A stretch of 64,000 nt of DNA from Eulemur rufifrons (taxonomy: Eukaryota > Chordata > Mammalia > Primates > Lemuridae): the NCBI RefSeq assembly GCF_041146395.1, contig NC_090996.1:28110738-28174737 (forward strand), read 5' to 3'. The position numbers and the translations under genes are program-made. Numbering within the stretch: the first letter of the stretch is position 1; each line of letters starts with the position of its first letter. Positions 25,111-64,000 of the stretch are shown here, piece by piece. The notes under the pieces are model-generated. The model ran no database searches. It saw only the letters and a program-made list of their open reading frames with translations, and was not told the origin of the DNA.

Positions 25111-26389
25111 AATTTCCATAAGATTTCAGGGAGCCTGGACCACAGACCTGATGAGAAACTTAAAATCAGCCACATGTTGTAATGGAGATCTCTGGTTTCT
25201 TTACATTTACAGTGCTCATCTATCCAAGTGTTGTGTTTTAAAAAAAGAGCGTTCATAGAGCTTGCTAGTTTAATATTAAATATAAATTCAAAGCACTATA
25301 GCATAGTACTTGTTTTAAAAGGTACTAGACAACTTCATTTTTGACTTATCTCATTAGGCTGAGTTCTCTTTTATCTTTACAATACAGAAGTTTAAAATTA
25401 AAATTCAGATCTAGACCTTGTTAGGGTCTTCTTTTCTTCCTTTTTTTAAAAAAACAATCCTAAAATTGTTAATAAACATCTATTCTCTGTGTGTCCACTC
25501 CCTTACTCTGTAATTTCTAGGCATGTTATTGCACCCTGTCTAGACTCCTTTCCGAAAAATAACAACAATGTGTTTTTCTCTGTCTTGGGCTCCACATGGG
25601 TGAATTACAGAAAATTTAACAGGTACTAAGAGCAACATGTTTTACTGATTCATGCAGTTGGGTCAGTATGTGAACTTGAACTATTTCTCTTTTCATTTTT
25701 TCTTTTCCCACGTTTACCTAGTCACAACCTGTAAGTGTGAGATGAAGTCAATAAAGTGCTATGGGAATGCTTGAGCAAATCAGTTCAAAAGGAAACCACT
25801 TCACCTAATTGTGTACAAGAAAGTAAGTTGGATTCACCAAAATAACCCTGTTCAGTACAGCGGATACATCATGGAATAGGGCAATCCTGTTTAATTTGCA
25901 AACCCCTTAGCAGGAAGGAGGAACGGATGGAAAAGTTTGGGTGAAGGCTTTAAATGACTAGTCAAACAAACAGTGAGTCACTGAAAGTTTCCAGTTAACA
26001 ATCCCTTCTGCCTGGGCAGAGCTTGGGCCCCAGCGCTTTATAAGCTACATTGCAGTTTAAGTTGTAACATCTCACAGTTTTATTGTCTCTTCCACCAAAT
26101 GATTACATAAAGTGAAATCGGCTTTGAAATCAGCGTCGGCTTTGAAATGTAGGGCAAAATCTGGCTGGGGGTGGGGAGAAGGAAGGTGGAGAGAACAAGA
26201 ACAAGGTAGGGAGACGGGCCAGAGAACTCAGAATGGTGGTGAAAAGAGACGGAAGGAATTTTTAGGAGTGTATTTTTTCCCACGTTATATATACGGTCCG
26301 TTTCCCCGCATCCTGTGCCTAACAGGCTGGAGTGACCCCCGTTATGGGCTAAAAGCTTTACTCTCGGACCTCTGCCAGCCCGGTGTCGC
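25111..26389. other. Unique promoter-proximal flank of GSPT1
   Basis: No interspersed repeats were recognised in the 1.3 kb before the CpG island. AT-rich composition gives way to purine-rich sequence at 26160-26250. No gene seen. Confidence 0.4.
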
Positions 26390-26720
26390 GTCAGGGACTG
26401 CCCCTACCCCCATCCGGTGACAGATGGAGCCGCCAAGCGGCCACCAGACGTCTGCCTCCTCGCGCTGCCTGCTGGGAGCCGGAGCCTCTTCCGGTCGTGG
26501 CCAGTATCTGAACTCAGACTCCCGTCGGCCCCCGGGAAAACCGCAGCGGGGTCGCGCGGGCGCTGCCGGGACTCGTAGTTCCGCCCTCTGCCGCGCTAAA
26601 TAGCCGGAAACGGGGGCGGGCAGGGCGGAGAACTACCGTGGCGAAGGTACGGGTAGCGGTGAAGGGTCAATCCGCGCCGGGCGTGGGGTTAGCGGTGAGG
26701 CAGTCCGAAGTGGTTGGGGT
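26390..26720 (+). promoter_or_regulatory. GSPT1: GSPT1 CpG-island promoter and probable start region
   Basis: Base composition changes abruptly to GC- and CpG-rich at about 26390 and stays so to about 27560. Within it are a GC box GGGGCGGG (26613-26620), an ETS-type CCGGAA (26604-26609), another TTCCGG near 26489 and a minus-strand match to ACTAYRNNNCCCR (26567-26579). No canonical TATA box is present; CTAAATAG at 26596 is the nearest A/T-rich element. This is a typical dispersed housekeeping promoter. The exact start cannot be read from sequence; I infer it lies within about 26600-26760. Confidence 0.8.
26567..26579 (-). promoter_or_regulatory. ACTAYRNNNCCCR promoter motif (ZNF143/THAP11-associated class)
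   Basis: The minus strand reads ACTACGAGTCCCG, an exact match to this degenerate motif known from mammalian housekeeping promoters. It lies 25 bases upstream of the ETS site and 34 bases upstream of the GC box. Binding is inferred from motif and position only. Confidence 0.5.
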
Positions 26721-26960
26721 TGGGTGGGAGGAGATCCGCTCGCACACACGAGGAGGAGGGTTGAGCTGCCGCCGCCGCCGTCGCTAGTGCGGAGTCAGGA
26801 CTGTAGCTGCCGCCGCGGCGACGCCGGGGATCGTGTCGCTAGCCCCCGGCCCTTCTGCTTCGCTGCCTTCGCCGGGTCATCGCGGCCTGCTTCTCCCCGG
26901 TCGGTCGCCCCCACCTCCATTTCCCGCCCTCTCCTCACCACACACACGGCCCCCCCGATC
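26604..26960 (+). other. GSPT1: GSPT1 5' leader (approximate), open in the coding frame
   Basis: The sequence between the presumed start region and the initiator ATG is GC-rich. The GSPT1 frame is open here for 119 codons, from the in-frame TAG at 26601-26603 to the ATG, and I see no ATG in any frame from about 26640 to 26960. A non-AUG-initiated extension is possible but not supported by anything else in the sequence. Confidence 0.6.
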
Positions 26961-55224
<28,264 letters not shown>

Positions 55225-55635
55225 GTATTTTCTTGATGACCCTGCACAATACTGTGAGGAAAATTGACTGCAAAAGCCTACTTCACACCGCCTTCTTTTA
55301 TTTTCTGCCCATTGATAAACCTCTCCCCATATTTTGCAAAGAAAAAATTCACAGCAAAAGTCCACATTATGTCAGCTTTCTCATATTGAGAGCTCTGCTA
55401 TGCCACTGTTGAATTTTTCCTGATATTTTTTCCCCCTTTCAAACTCTGCTTCCTTGGACAGATTTGGCAATAGCTTTGTAAGTGATGTGGACATAATTGC
55501 CTACAATAATGAAAACCTACAGGAATTTTTTTATTTTTCATTTTCCCCTTAGGCATATTTAGTAATTTTTCCCCAGGCAGATCATTCTGAGTGTGCGAGT
55601 GTGTGTGCACATGTTATAAAGACAACTACCATGTT

Positions 55636-55641
55636 AATAAA
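55636..55641 (+). terminator. GSPT1: Proximal poly(A) signal AATAAA
   Basis: This canonical hexamer is 412 bases after the stop codon and is followed by U-rich sequence within 30-60 bases. Cleavage would be expected at about 55655-55665, giving the short 3' UTR. Confidence 0.7.
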
Positions 55642-57837
55642 ATATTCAATTTGAAATCCTTTTCGGTATTTGAATTGCTTTTGAATAATGTTTTTTATCT
55701 GGATGTAACATTGTTGCATTAGCTTTTTAACTTTACCAAGTAATTGAATACCTTTTATTACTTGGACTTTTCTAAACTCTTTCCCTACCCATTCCTTTAA
55801 ATGAGGCATTTACAAACAATGTTGAAGTTTTTATTAAAGGAAAGGATTAGTCTGATCCCTTCTTTTGATGGTCAGTGCATACATACAATTAAATCCCTTT
55901 ATCCAACTGTGACACTGCTTTACTAGGTTTATCAGTTATTTTCTGCCAATTTATATTTTAACATGATTTCTTAAATACAGTAAATTGTAAAATAAAAGAA
56001 CAGCATACTGTAATTTTTATAAGTAAAGCTTAATGAAATTGTACCGCTACAGAAAATCCTATTAACTCATTAAATTAGTGGAATTTACAATAAAGAAAGC
56101 ATGTTAAGACCTGGCAAAAATGCCTCTTTTAGTATTTATAAGAGCTGCATGCATCTCGTAGGAAAACCGTATCCATTGCAAGTGCCAGTTCTACAAGTAC
56201 TCAGTTTATTCTTCCTATCGGTAACTTTAAAGGTTAGATGATCCTTGCTGGTTAAGGCTAAATCTATATCCAGCAACTAAATGAACACATATTTAGAATC
56301 ATCAGAATCTGCACAGACTAAAATCACCAGTGATAAATAGAATCAAGCACAGTGTAAGTTTTATCTCAGTTATTTAAAATTGAGTTTTCTTAAGTATAAA
56401 GCTCAAATTTGCTAACCATGATTTGGATGAACCACAGTGCAGCATTGTGGTGGTTTTTAGATTGAAGGGTGACTTTCTGCTGTAACTATATAATGACTTT
56501 GAAATTTTTCATGAGAACTGGAAGAGACAATTTCTGGGTTTATCAGAAGCCCCCTTGATGTTGAGTGTTGGCCATTTATCAAAGACTGGGCCTCTTTTAG
56601 ATTGTGATTTATCTCTACATAAGATACTTTGTAGTTGTATATTTAATGACAAATGCCTTTCCTGTAATCTTGCTCCTCAGAAAAGAAAAGCCTAGTCAGA
56701 CTATTTTCAGTCACAAAACATAAAACTTAACCCAATAGTGCTTTCTTAACTATGGAATTCTCATTCGTTTCATGAATGAGGCTACATCTTATGGACAGAG
56801 CAAAGTTAATTGTCCTACAGCTTCTTTTAACTATACTTACGGCTATTAGATTGCATGAAATTTAAATAAATTTTATTATGTCTGCAAATTTCTGGGCTTT
56901 TATTTTTCTGGGAAATACGGGAGCTTTAATCAGAACCTATTAGTTCCTTTTGTACTTCCATGTTAACAAGAACAAATACTAGCAATTGCTTGGATTTCAA
57001 TGAATATTTAAAAGTTCAAGAGTCACTAAATTGTTTCCAAAGGTATTTCCCCTTTTAAATTGAGCACATTTTAAAAAACAGTTATGTTTGCTATTAAAAT
57101 ATTTACCTGCTAGAATATTATGTGCATGTTGCCAAGACTCTTAAGTCCAACAATTTGGATATCAACTGTGAAGGGCCTACCTCTTAAAAAGTAACAGATA
57201 ATAAATAAAAACACAAAAGTAATTATAAAAATTACATTGGATTCTTGCACATTTGCAAGATTAGATTATTTAGAAGAAATATCAATGTTTAAGTTACACC
57301 ATACATTTTATGGGCTTTAAAATTGAGAAGCGTTCCTGCTTAAAGGTGATACCTTTTAAACTCCTGGTTACACTGGCTAGTCATTTGGATAAGGAAATAA
57401 AATGTCTGAAGTGAACTGGCAGCATGGGAAATGTTGGACCTTTAAAGAGCAATAGAAATTCCTATGGCTGTCATTCTGATTTCTGCAAGTACAAATGTGT
57501 TTATATGCTCGACAATGCAATAATAGGCTAGTTGACTGCATATTTAGGGTATTACAGACCTAAATTTTTTTTCTCTATCATAGATATGTTAGAATCATGA
57601 TTTTCTTTGTATCTTTTACATTGATGTTCTTTATACAGCTTTCGTGCTAGGTTATTTAATTAGTTTTTTTAATTAAAGTGAATTTAAGAAATATTGAAAT
57701 AAACTTATGTAATTGCCATTTTAAACCCTTATTTCTTAGCTGTGGGAGAAGAGAAAATATAGCATTTATTTGTTTTTAATTTACAGAATGAACTTATCCA
57801 GTGAAAATCTAAGTCAAACCAAAAAAGTTGGACTGAG

Positions 57838-57845
57838 TGTATATA
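57838..57845 (+). promoter_or_regulatory. Pumilio-type element TGTATATA in the 3' UTR
   Basis: This exact match to TGTANATA lies in an AT-rich context. If the distal poly(A) site is used, the site would be in the mature mRNA. Function is inferred from the motif alone. Confidence 0.4.
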
Positions 57846-57992
57846 ATCATGAAATTAAGTGACAAATAGTAAAGTGTTCTTGAATAATTAAGCCCATGTA
57901 TATTTTGTTTTGAATTAGACTTGGACTATGTGGTAATTGAATGTAAAAACGTTGTAAACTAGTAGTACAGGTTGTTCACTGTAACGAGTTAA

Positions 57993-58536
57993 CCCCTCAT
58001 CTGTTGGTTACATAAACTACAAGAACTGCTTTTACAATACGGGACTTTGAACTGTGATGTTGAACAGTTACTGGCATCCTCTCAGCTGAAGCGCTACAAA
58101 TGTTTTGGGTCATACTTGCAATCAGATGCAGTTTTGCAACCCAAGAAAAAGTTTGAACCTATGGTCAAAAACTGCTCCCAAGATGAACTTTGGAAAAAAA
58201 TCAGCCAAACTCCCCTGGCAGTCTTCAAGAACACTATTCATGACGGTAACAACTCCTTGACCTTTGATGACTATTATACATGAGAGCACCCTGGCACCTT
58301 TCCTTACTGGCATGGACTTCTTCACAGACTGCTACTTCATGGATGCTAGCTTCATTGCTTTGGATAGGAATTTAAGGTATTCAAGGGACAAATATGCAGT
58401 TTTAATTACAGCTCTTAACATCAGGCAACTTTCTTCTACCTTTAAATTCTTTGTGAAAATTCTGGACATAGCACCTAGCTCTGACTGTAGGATGATTAAA
58501 TGTTATATTCAGTGTTGGCCTACCTTATCAGAATAA
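57993..58536 (+). pseudogene. Frameshifted coding-like block of unknown identity in the 3' UTR
   Basis: One frame is open from 57993 to 58283 and includes ELWKKISQTPLAVFK. A second frame continues without a gap from about 58264 to 58536 and includes LAPFLTGMDFFTDCYFMDAS. The two are joined by a single-base frame change near 58265-58282. Amino-acid composition is protein-like over about 180 residues in an otherwise AT-rich UTR. No initiator ATG, poly(A) tail or flanking duplication is evident. I do not recognise the parent gene. It may be an old retrocopy, or two chance ORFs. Confidence 0.35.
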
Positions 58537-58570
58537 ACTGTGCCATTAATCCTCTCACAGACGTGTAAGG

Positions 58571-58610
58571 TAGATAGCAATCAACTGGTGTAGACAGCAA
58601 TCAACTGGAC
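58571..58610 (+). repeat. Two-copy 20-bp tandem repeat
   Basis: TAGATAGCAATCAACTGG is followed at a 20-base period by TAGACAGCAATCAACTGG, one mismatch. It lies just downstream of the coding-like block. Confidence 0.8.
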
Positions 58611-59890
58611 TTGGGGGACGATTATCTGTCTCCAAATAATGTGGCTTTTATTTCTTCTAGCTAACTTTTTCAGTGAATCTAGCAGATCTAATACATTCTG
58701 ATATCCATCTAATACATTCATGATCTTGTTTCTTTAGAGATCTTGCCATGGCAGCAACTTGTTAAATACGTGTAATTTTGTATGCACAACTCAAAAGACT
58801 TACTAGGTTTATATGTAGCAGTCAGCTGGTTATATTAGATTTCATAGTAAATGCAATAGGAAGTGGTTTTATTTTCCAATAGTAGTTGAGTGGATTCCAT
58901 TGAACCAGTTTACTGCCAGAATTCAGATAGGGTAGATTTGGTTCAACTTTTGCTGATTTTGGCTCTAGGATATTCTTAACCAATATCCTAGAACTTACTG
59001 AGTCTTCCCTTCAATAAATACAGTTCTCACATACCTCTAATCCTATGCTTCCTTGAAACAGTAATATGCTAGCTGAGTTGTTTAATAAGGATTATTATAA
59101 GGGCCTAGAGGTGTGGGAGTGGAGACGAAAATCTTTTGTTCTCCAGTATAAGGGAAAAGCAGATTGGCATTATGTCTGATTAGGCAGAAAACACCAGGAT
59201 TTAAGCAACCCTTGAAATGGTCATTGTCTTTTCTGCCTTGTCAACATTTGCCTCTGTGCCCTTTAAAACAATGTGGAAACCTCAGGTTTGTGGACACACA
59301 GGTGGAGTGACATTTTGTGCTTCCCAAGGCTCCCCTCTGCCGGGCACATTAGCTTAGTGCTTCAGATGTCAGCCCAAGTCCTTGCTACCTCCTTTTCCTG
59401 CTGCCCGGGGAAGAGTGTGTGCTGGAGCCGAGCCCTCGCACTCCTCAGGTGATCGTCCTCACCTCCATTTCCTCCACACACATTGGGTGAAACAGGTCTG
59501 AGCCTGCAAGGTCTGCATCTTAAGGACTCACACATTGGGCGCTCAGAAATGTACACACCTCTTAGTTAACTGGTTTCTTCTGTTCTAAAGGAAATGTGGA
59601 TATCTCTCAGGCCAGGATTTAGTGACTAGTTTTCACTAAACAGCAGGTTAATACCTAGATCTCATTTTTTTTTTAAAAAAAAACAGGATTAAAGGGAACT
59701 GGTTAGGTTTGCTGAGTGTTTTAGCCTAATTCCAAAGCATGGAAGAGTGCTTTAGGTAAGACAAAAAACCTTTCTCTTATGATTTGTAGCTACCTACTGT
59801 GCCTGACTTGGTGCCTGTGTGAGGATTAAGCCCTTAGTCTGCTCTTGCAATTATTCAAATGACTGAAGTTAAATTTGCTTTTGTAATAAC

Positions 59891-59896
59891 AATAAA
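59891..59896 (+). terminator. GSPT1: Distal poly(A) signal AATAAA
   Basis: The hexamer is followed about 25-50 bases later by a GU-rich stretch (TTTGTCTGTCTG, then GTGTTGTAAC), the best downstream element among the 3' UTR signals. It would give a 3' UTR of about 4.7 kb. Confidence 0.6.
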
Positions 59897-59915
59897 AGTT
59901 GTCATCTTCCCTTTT

Positions 59916-61026
59916 GAAGGATTTGTCTGTCTGTAATCACCTGTGTTGTAACAAGCCACGCCCTCTTCTGTACAATCCTGTGTTTTTATATCAGGTATTT
60001 AGCATCAGGTATCTATCTACCAACAGATTTGTTAGGTGAGCCTAATAAGCTCTGTCACATAAGAGATTTACAAACGTCCGATTGCATAAGCTATGCAAGT
60101 CTTTTGTATGGTGTGTATGATAACCTTACAAAACAAAAACATCAATCCTACAGGAAGTTAAGAGATGCTGGATGATAAGTCAAATAAGTATATCACAGTT
60201 ATGTGGTTTTATGTGAACAGCCGAGGTGGGGAAACATCGGTTACTGTTACCTCTATATTCAGGATTTTAAATAAAGAGCAAGAGACCAAATAATACCCTT
60301 TTCATTTAATGTTTAAGGGCAAGAAGAAGTTAATGATAAACAGAATTGGTATACACAGTGGCTAATTGAATGTTGGCAATACATTGCTTTATACTCATCT
60401 TAATTGCTTAGCTAGAATGATTCCTGCTTAAACTCCCTGGGTGAAAGGAATCACTTCAAAGTTCCAGCAGTCAGTCTCCTGTATTGGTATTAGCTTACAT
60501 AAAACTGAGCACGCTTGCTATTAAAGCAGGGGTTCATGTTATAAAAGTTCTAAATAAATGGTTTTTGTGAGGCTTCCCAGGAATTAACCACACTTTTCTA
60601 CTCTTATGACTAGCTCTCCAACACTGTCCATCAAACATGTACTTTATGTCCTTTGCTGAAAGAACAACTTTTTTAAAGGTCTTTGGGCACCACATATAGG
60701 CACTGTACTGCAGTGGGTAAAAGACTGGCAATAGAGGATTTTATACTTCCTGGCAAATGGAACCAGTTTCAGAGACTTTCTATCAATGCATCTTAAAACA
60801 GAAAAATTGCATTAATACCTTGGATGCTGTAGATTTGAAGTGAAGGATTATGTATCTCAATCTAGAATAAAGACCAAATAACAATTACATAGAATTTTAA
60901 AGCTTTCAGAATTTAAAAGGATCTTAAACAAGTTCAGCCATGTACTATTATGGCATCCCTTCTTTTGTTTCCTTACATTTAATCTGTGCTCTGTAGAGCT
61001 AATTCAATTTTTGGTCTCAAAAGTAA
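59916..61026. other. Downstream flank, no recognised gene
   Basis: AT-rich unique sequence after the distal poly(A) site. A further AATAAA lies near 60271. No coding or repeat signal seen. Confidence 0.35.
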
Positions 61027-61188
61027 AATTAGCCGGGCACAGTGGTAGTCCCAGCTACTTGGAAGGATAAGACAGGAGGATCCTTTGAGCCTAGGAGTTC
61101 AAGTGTACTATGATAGCGGCTGTGAATAGCCACAGCACTCCAGCCTGGGCGACACAGCAGACTTGTCTCAAAAAAAAAAAAAAAAAAA
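61027..61188 (+). mobile_element. Alu fragment, sense
   Basis: AGCCGGGCACAGTGGTAGTC, CACTCCAGCCTGGGCGACAC and an A-tail of 19. Confidence 0.85.
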
Positions 61189-61924
61189 GTGACCTTTTTC
61201 TTGTAACTGTGAATATATCTCCAGCTCAAATTTTTTCTGAAGGCTTTTGTGCACCCAAATTACCTGCACGAAATATTTTCCTATGTTTTCTGCTAAAAAT
61301 GAGATTGCCTACAACAAGAAAATCCTCTAGCTGACAATTTCAATTATTTGTGGTAGGATCCTTCTGTTAAGAATTAGGCAAATCTTTTTCCCTCTCAATG
61401 TTCACTGGGTTACCTTTAATGCTAGCTGCCCATATTTGATCTCTTAAAATTTTACTTCAGTGGCAACAATGATGATCATGCCCAAATACAGAATAAGCAG
61501 TAGGCAGTTAAAATTTTATGATTTTGGTAAAAGAGATTTTAGTAGATAAAAAGAAAAATAACCAAAATTTTTATGATTTATATGAGCTTATTTTGCATGT
61601 CATTTTCACTAAAAGTTCTGTTCTCTGGCTTGAGTGAGTCAAGAGTCAGGCTACTGGTAACATAAGTCTACTGGTAAAGTAATTTAGAGAAGGCATAACG
61701 GAAAAAAAATGTATTTAACTTGTTTTGCATCCTACCTTATATTTAGGTAAAAATTTTGTAGGCACTTTCACCCCACTTAACTGGGCAAGAGTACAGTACT
61801 CCCAAAGGACTGTGTTTGCCTATAAACTACACAAGTTTCACATCTCAAAATAGCTAGAATATTTCAAATGTTCTTAGCATATAAAGATAAGTATTTAAGG
61901 TGTCAGATATCCCAATTACCCTGA

Positions 61925-62015
61925 TTTGATCTTTATACATCACATGAATGCATCAAATTATCACATGAACCCTGAAAATATGCATGTCTATTATGTATCA
62001 ATGAAAAAAAAAAAA
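61925..62015 (+). mobile_element. L1 3' end, sense
   Basis: TCACATGAACCCTGAAAATA and TGTCTATTATGTATCAATGA, followed by an A-run at 62003-62014. Confidence 0.75.
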
Positions 62016-62179
62016 CTATACGAGTTACTTTAAAGCAATCTACATCACTATCTTTGTTATTTCCCTGGCAAATACACTAAATTTTAGGATAAGAAAGAAG
62101 TCTTCAGATCATTAGTCTTAGGAGTAATTACAATTTATAAATTAGTTCCAGCAGACAGAACTTGTAAAACAAAGGAATT

Positions 62180-62770
62180 TTTTATTAAGGTAAACTTTGA
62201 ATACAGTGAAACGCACAGATCTTAAAGTTTACAATGAGTTGGTCAAGTTTATACAACTGTGTAAATACCCCCATCAACATAAAGAACATTTCCACCACCC
62301 CTAAAAGTTCTCTTCTGCCCCATTCCAATCAATTCCTTCTTGCTAAAGCAATCATTGTTTTGCCATATATTAGCTTTGCCTACATTTGAACGCCTCAGAA
62401 TGGAATCACATGACATGTTCATTGGGTCACATTTAATATTAGGTAGGGGCACATTTTCTCAACTCACCCCATTGCCTATATTTGATTTCTTTTTTGGGGG
62501 GGCAGTGGGGGAAACAGGGTCTTGCATGTTGCCTGGGCTAGAGTGCAGTGGTGTCACCATAGCAGCAACCTCTTAACATCACTTCAATTTTGTCTGTCTT
62601 CTTTGATGCAACATCATGTTTTAGAGATTAATCCATGCTGTATCAGTTCTTCTTCTTTTAGGAGTTCTTTCTTTTTTATTGCTGAGTAATATTCCAGCAA
62701 TAATATCCCATAAATTTTAAAGTCTGTCCTTGAGAGGAGATTTAATTTTGTTTTCCAATTAGGATTCTTT
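62180..62770 (-). mobile_element. L1M 3' region, antisense, interrupted by an Alu fragment
   Basis: TACAACTGTGTAAATACCCC, AACATTTCCACCACCCCTAA and TTGCTGAGTAATATTCCAGC. An antisense Alu piece (GTCTTGCATGTTGCCTGGGC) lies at 62487-62575. Confidence 0.8.
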
Positions 62771-62927
62771 GTCATGTTGGTTGCGAAGTCAAACAACTTT
62801 CTGTTGAATTATCATTAGAAATGCAAAGAAGTGAAACTAGAGAAAAGTTTCACCTCTTCTCCCTTTACCTACTTCCATTAAATCTACCAAACAGAAGCAG
62901 ATGATTTAGTGATCCCAAAGGAATTGA

Positions 62928-63302
<375 letters not shown>

Positions 63303-64000
63303 CAGTATGCAGTTTCTTAAACTTCATGTTTACCATACAGCAACATATTCAAACATTCTTTGCAGGTAGTTGATTATTTATCAAATCCTTGATAAAATTA
63401 TATGCAACTTTGCATATGGTTAATGCCATTTTTTTAAGCAGGCACATTTTGCAATTACTAAAAAAAAAATTTTTCAAGACATTTGAAGACACATCTCAGT
63501 GCCCTCAGAGAGAAACAACTTCATAGTATTCATGGTATTTAGTGAGACCTGGGTACCCAAATTTTGAAATGAATTTAAAATCTGTTACTTAATGTAGGTT
63601 TACTATAAAAGAAATTACACCATAAAAGTCAACAATTGTTCCTTTAGAAATGCCCACTCAGATTACTTTGATTTCTTCCTGTTATTTTATGTATTAATTT
63701 TTAAAAAGTAACTCACATACTTGGCTTAGGATGAGCTAATACTTAGCTCAATCTCCTTTATTATGACTACCTGTACATTATCCCTTTACAAGTACTACAT
63801 TTATTTTGGTGGGCAATTACTATACTGATATATTTTTTTTAAATGATTAATAGAAGATTTATTTAAGCATGAATACATGTAGTCATGATTACCAGACTTA
63901 ATATGAAATGTTAAATGTTCCATCTAATTTTCCTTCCTGGATAAGTTTTTCTTTCCTGTCCCTGTCAGCTTTGAAAACGTAATACCAGAAGAAGAGGGGC
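63303..64000. other. No recognised gene or repeat
   Basis: AT-rich sequence to the window end, without any supported feature. Confidence 0.4.

Larger units (their letters stand above)
55225..59915 (+). other. GSPT1: GSPT1 3' UTR (long form, inferred)
   Basis: AT-rich sequence follows the stop codon, free of Alu and recognisable L1 elements, unlike the introns and the downstream flank. This absence over about 4.7 kb fits selection against insertion in an exon. Several AATAAA hexamers occur (55636, 55991, about 56087, 58532, 59891). A TGTATATA Pumilio-type site lies at 57838-57845. The extent to 59915 is inferred from the last good poly(A) site. Confidence 0.6.

Noticed and set aside
26724..26960. 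In-frame extension of GSPT1 beginning with GTG at 26724
   Set aside because: GTG is not a normal nuclear start codon. The ATG at 26961 has a strong context and gives the expected family N-terminus. Kept only as an observation about the open leader.

Overview
This is a window of primate nuclear DNA, most likely from a strepsirrhine (lemur-type) primate. Many Alu copies carry a long A/T-rich linker between the two arms (antisense reading: CTATATATATTTTTAGCTG, then a TCTTTCTATTTTTAGTAGAG segment), the form I associate with lemur Alus. Several copies are nearly identical to one another and have perfect 12-16 bp target-site duplications, so they are young. The rest of the repeat content (old L1M, MIR, MER5-type and Tigger-type DNA transposons, MaLR/ERV LTRs) is typical of a placental mammal.

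The window contains one clear protein-coding gene: GSPT1 (eRF3a, the GTPase partner of eRF1 in translation termination) on the + strand. I could place all 15 coding exons from 26961 to 55224. Every intron has GT-AG ends, and the exons join in frame into 642 codons plus TAA. A CpG-rich promoter lies at about 26390-27560. A long AT-rich 3' UTR follows the stop codon, with a proximal poly(A) signal at 55636 and a plausible distal one at 59891.

Layout: 1-26390 is intergenic DNA upstream of GSPT1, dominated by repeats: L1M tails, Alus, a nested LTR-in-L1 with two Alus inside the LTR, further LTR-like blocks, and a few unique stretches that could be regulatory. 26390-27330 is promoter, 5' leader and exon 1. 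27328-39418 is the 12-kb intron 1, with six Alus, MIRs, a MER5-type element, a Tigger-like element and a short processed retrocopy. 39419-55224 holds exons 2-15. 55225 to about 59915 is the 3' UTR, containing a frameshifted coding-like block of unknown identity at 57993-58536. 59916-64000 is downstream DNA with no gene that I can recognise.

The most unusual observation is at the exon 14 splice donor. An antisense L1-like insertion begins about 11 bases into intron 14, and its target-site duplication includes the splice donor itself. A second GGTAAGA donor copy therefore sits 244 bases downstream. Use of that second donor would add an in-frame stop before the last 17 codons. Other observations are an open, AUG-free 357-base leader in frame with GSPT1, a pure GGC tract in exon 1, a 34-nt exon carrying most of the P-loop, and three consecutive in-frame-skippable exons (2, 3 and 4).

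Repeat family names are from memory of consensus sequences, without a search. Repeat edges are approximate except where target-site duplications are given.
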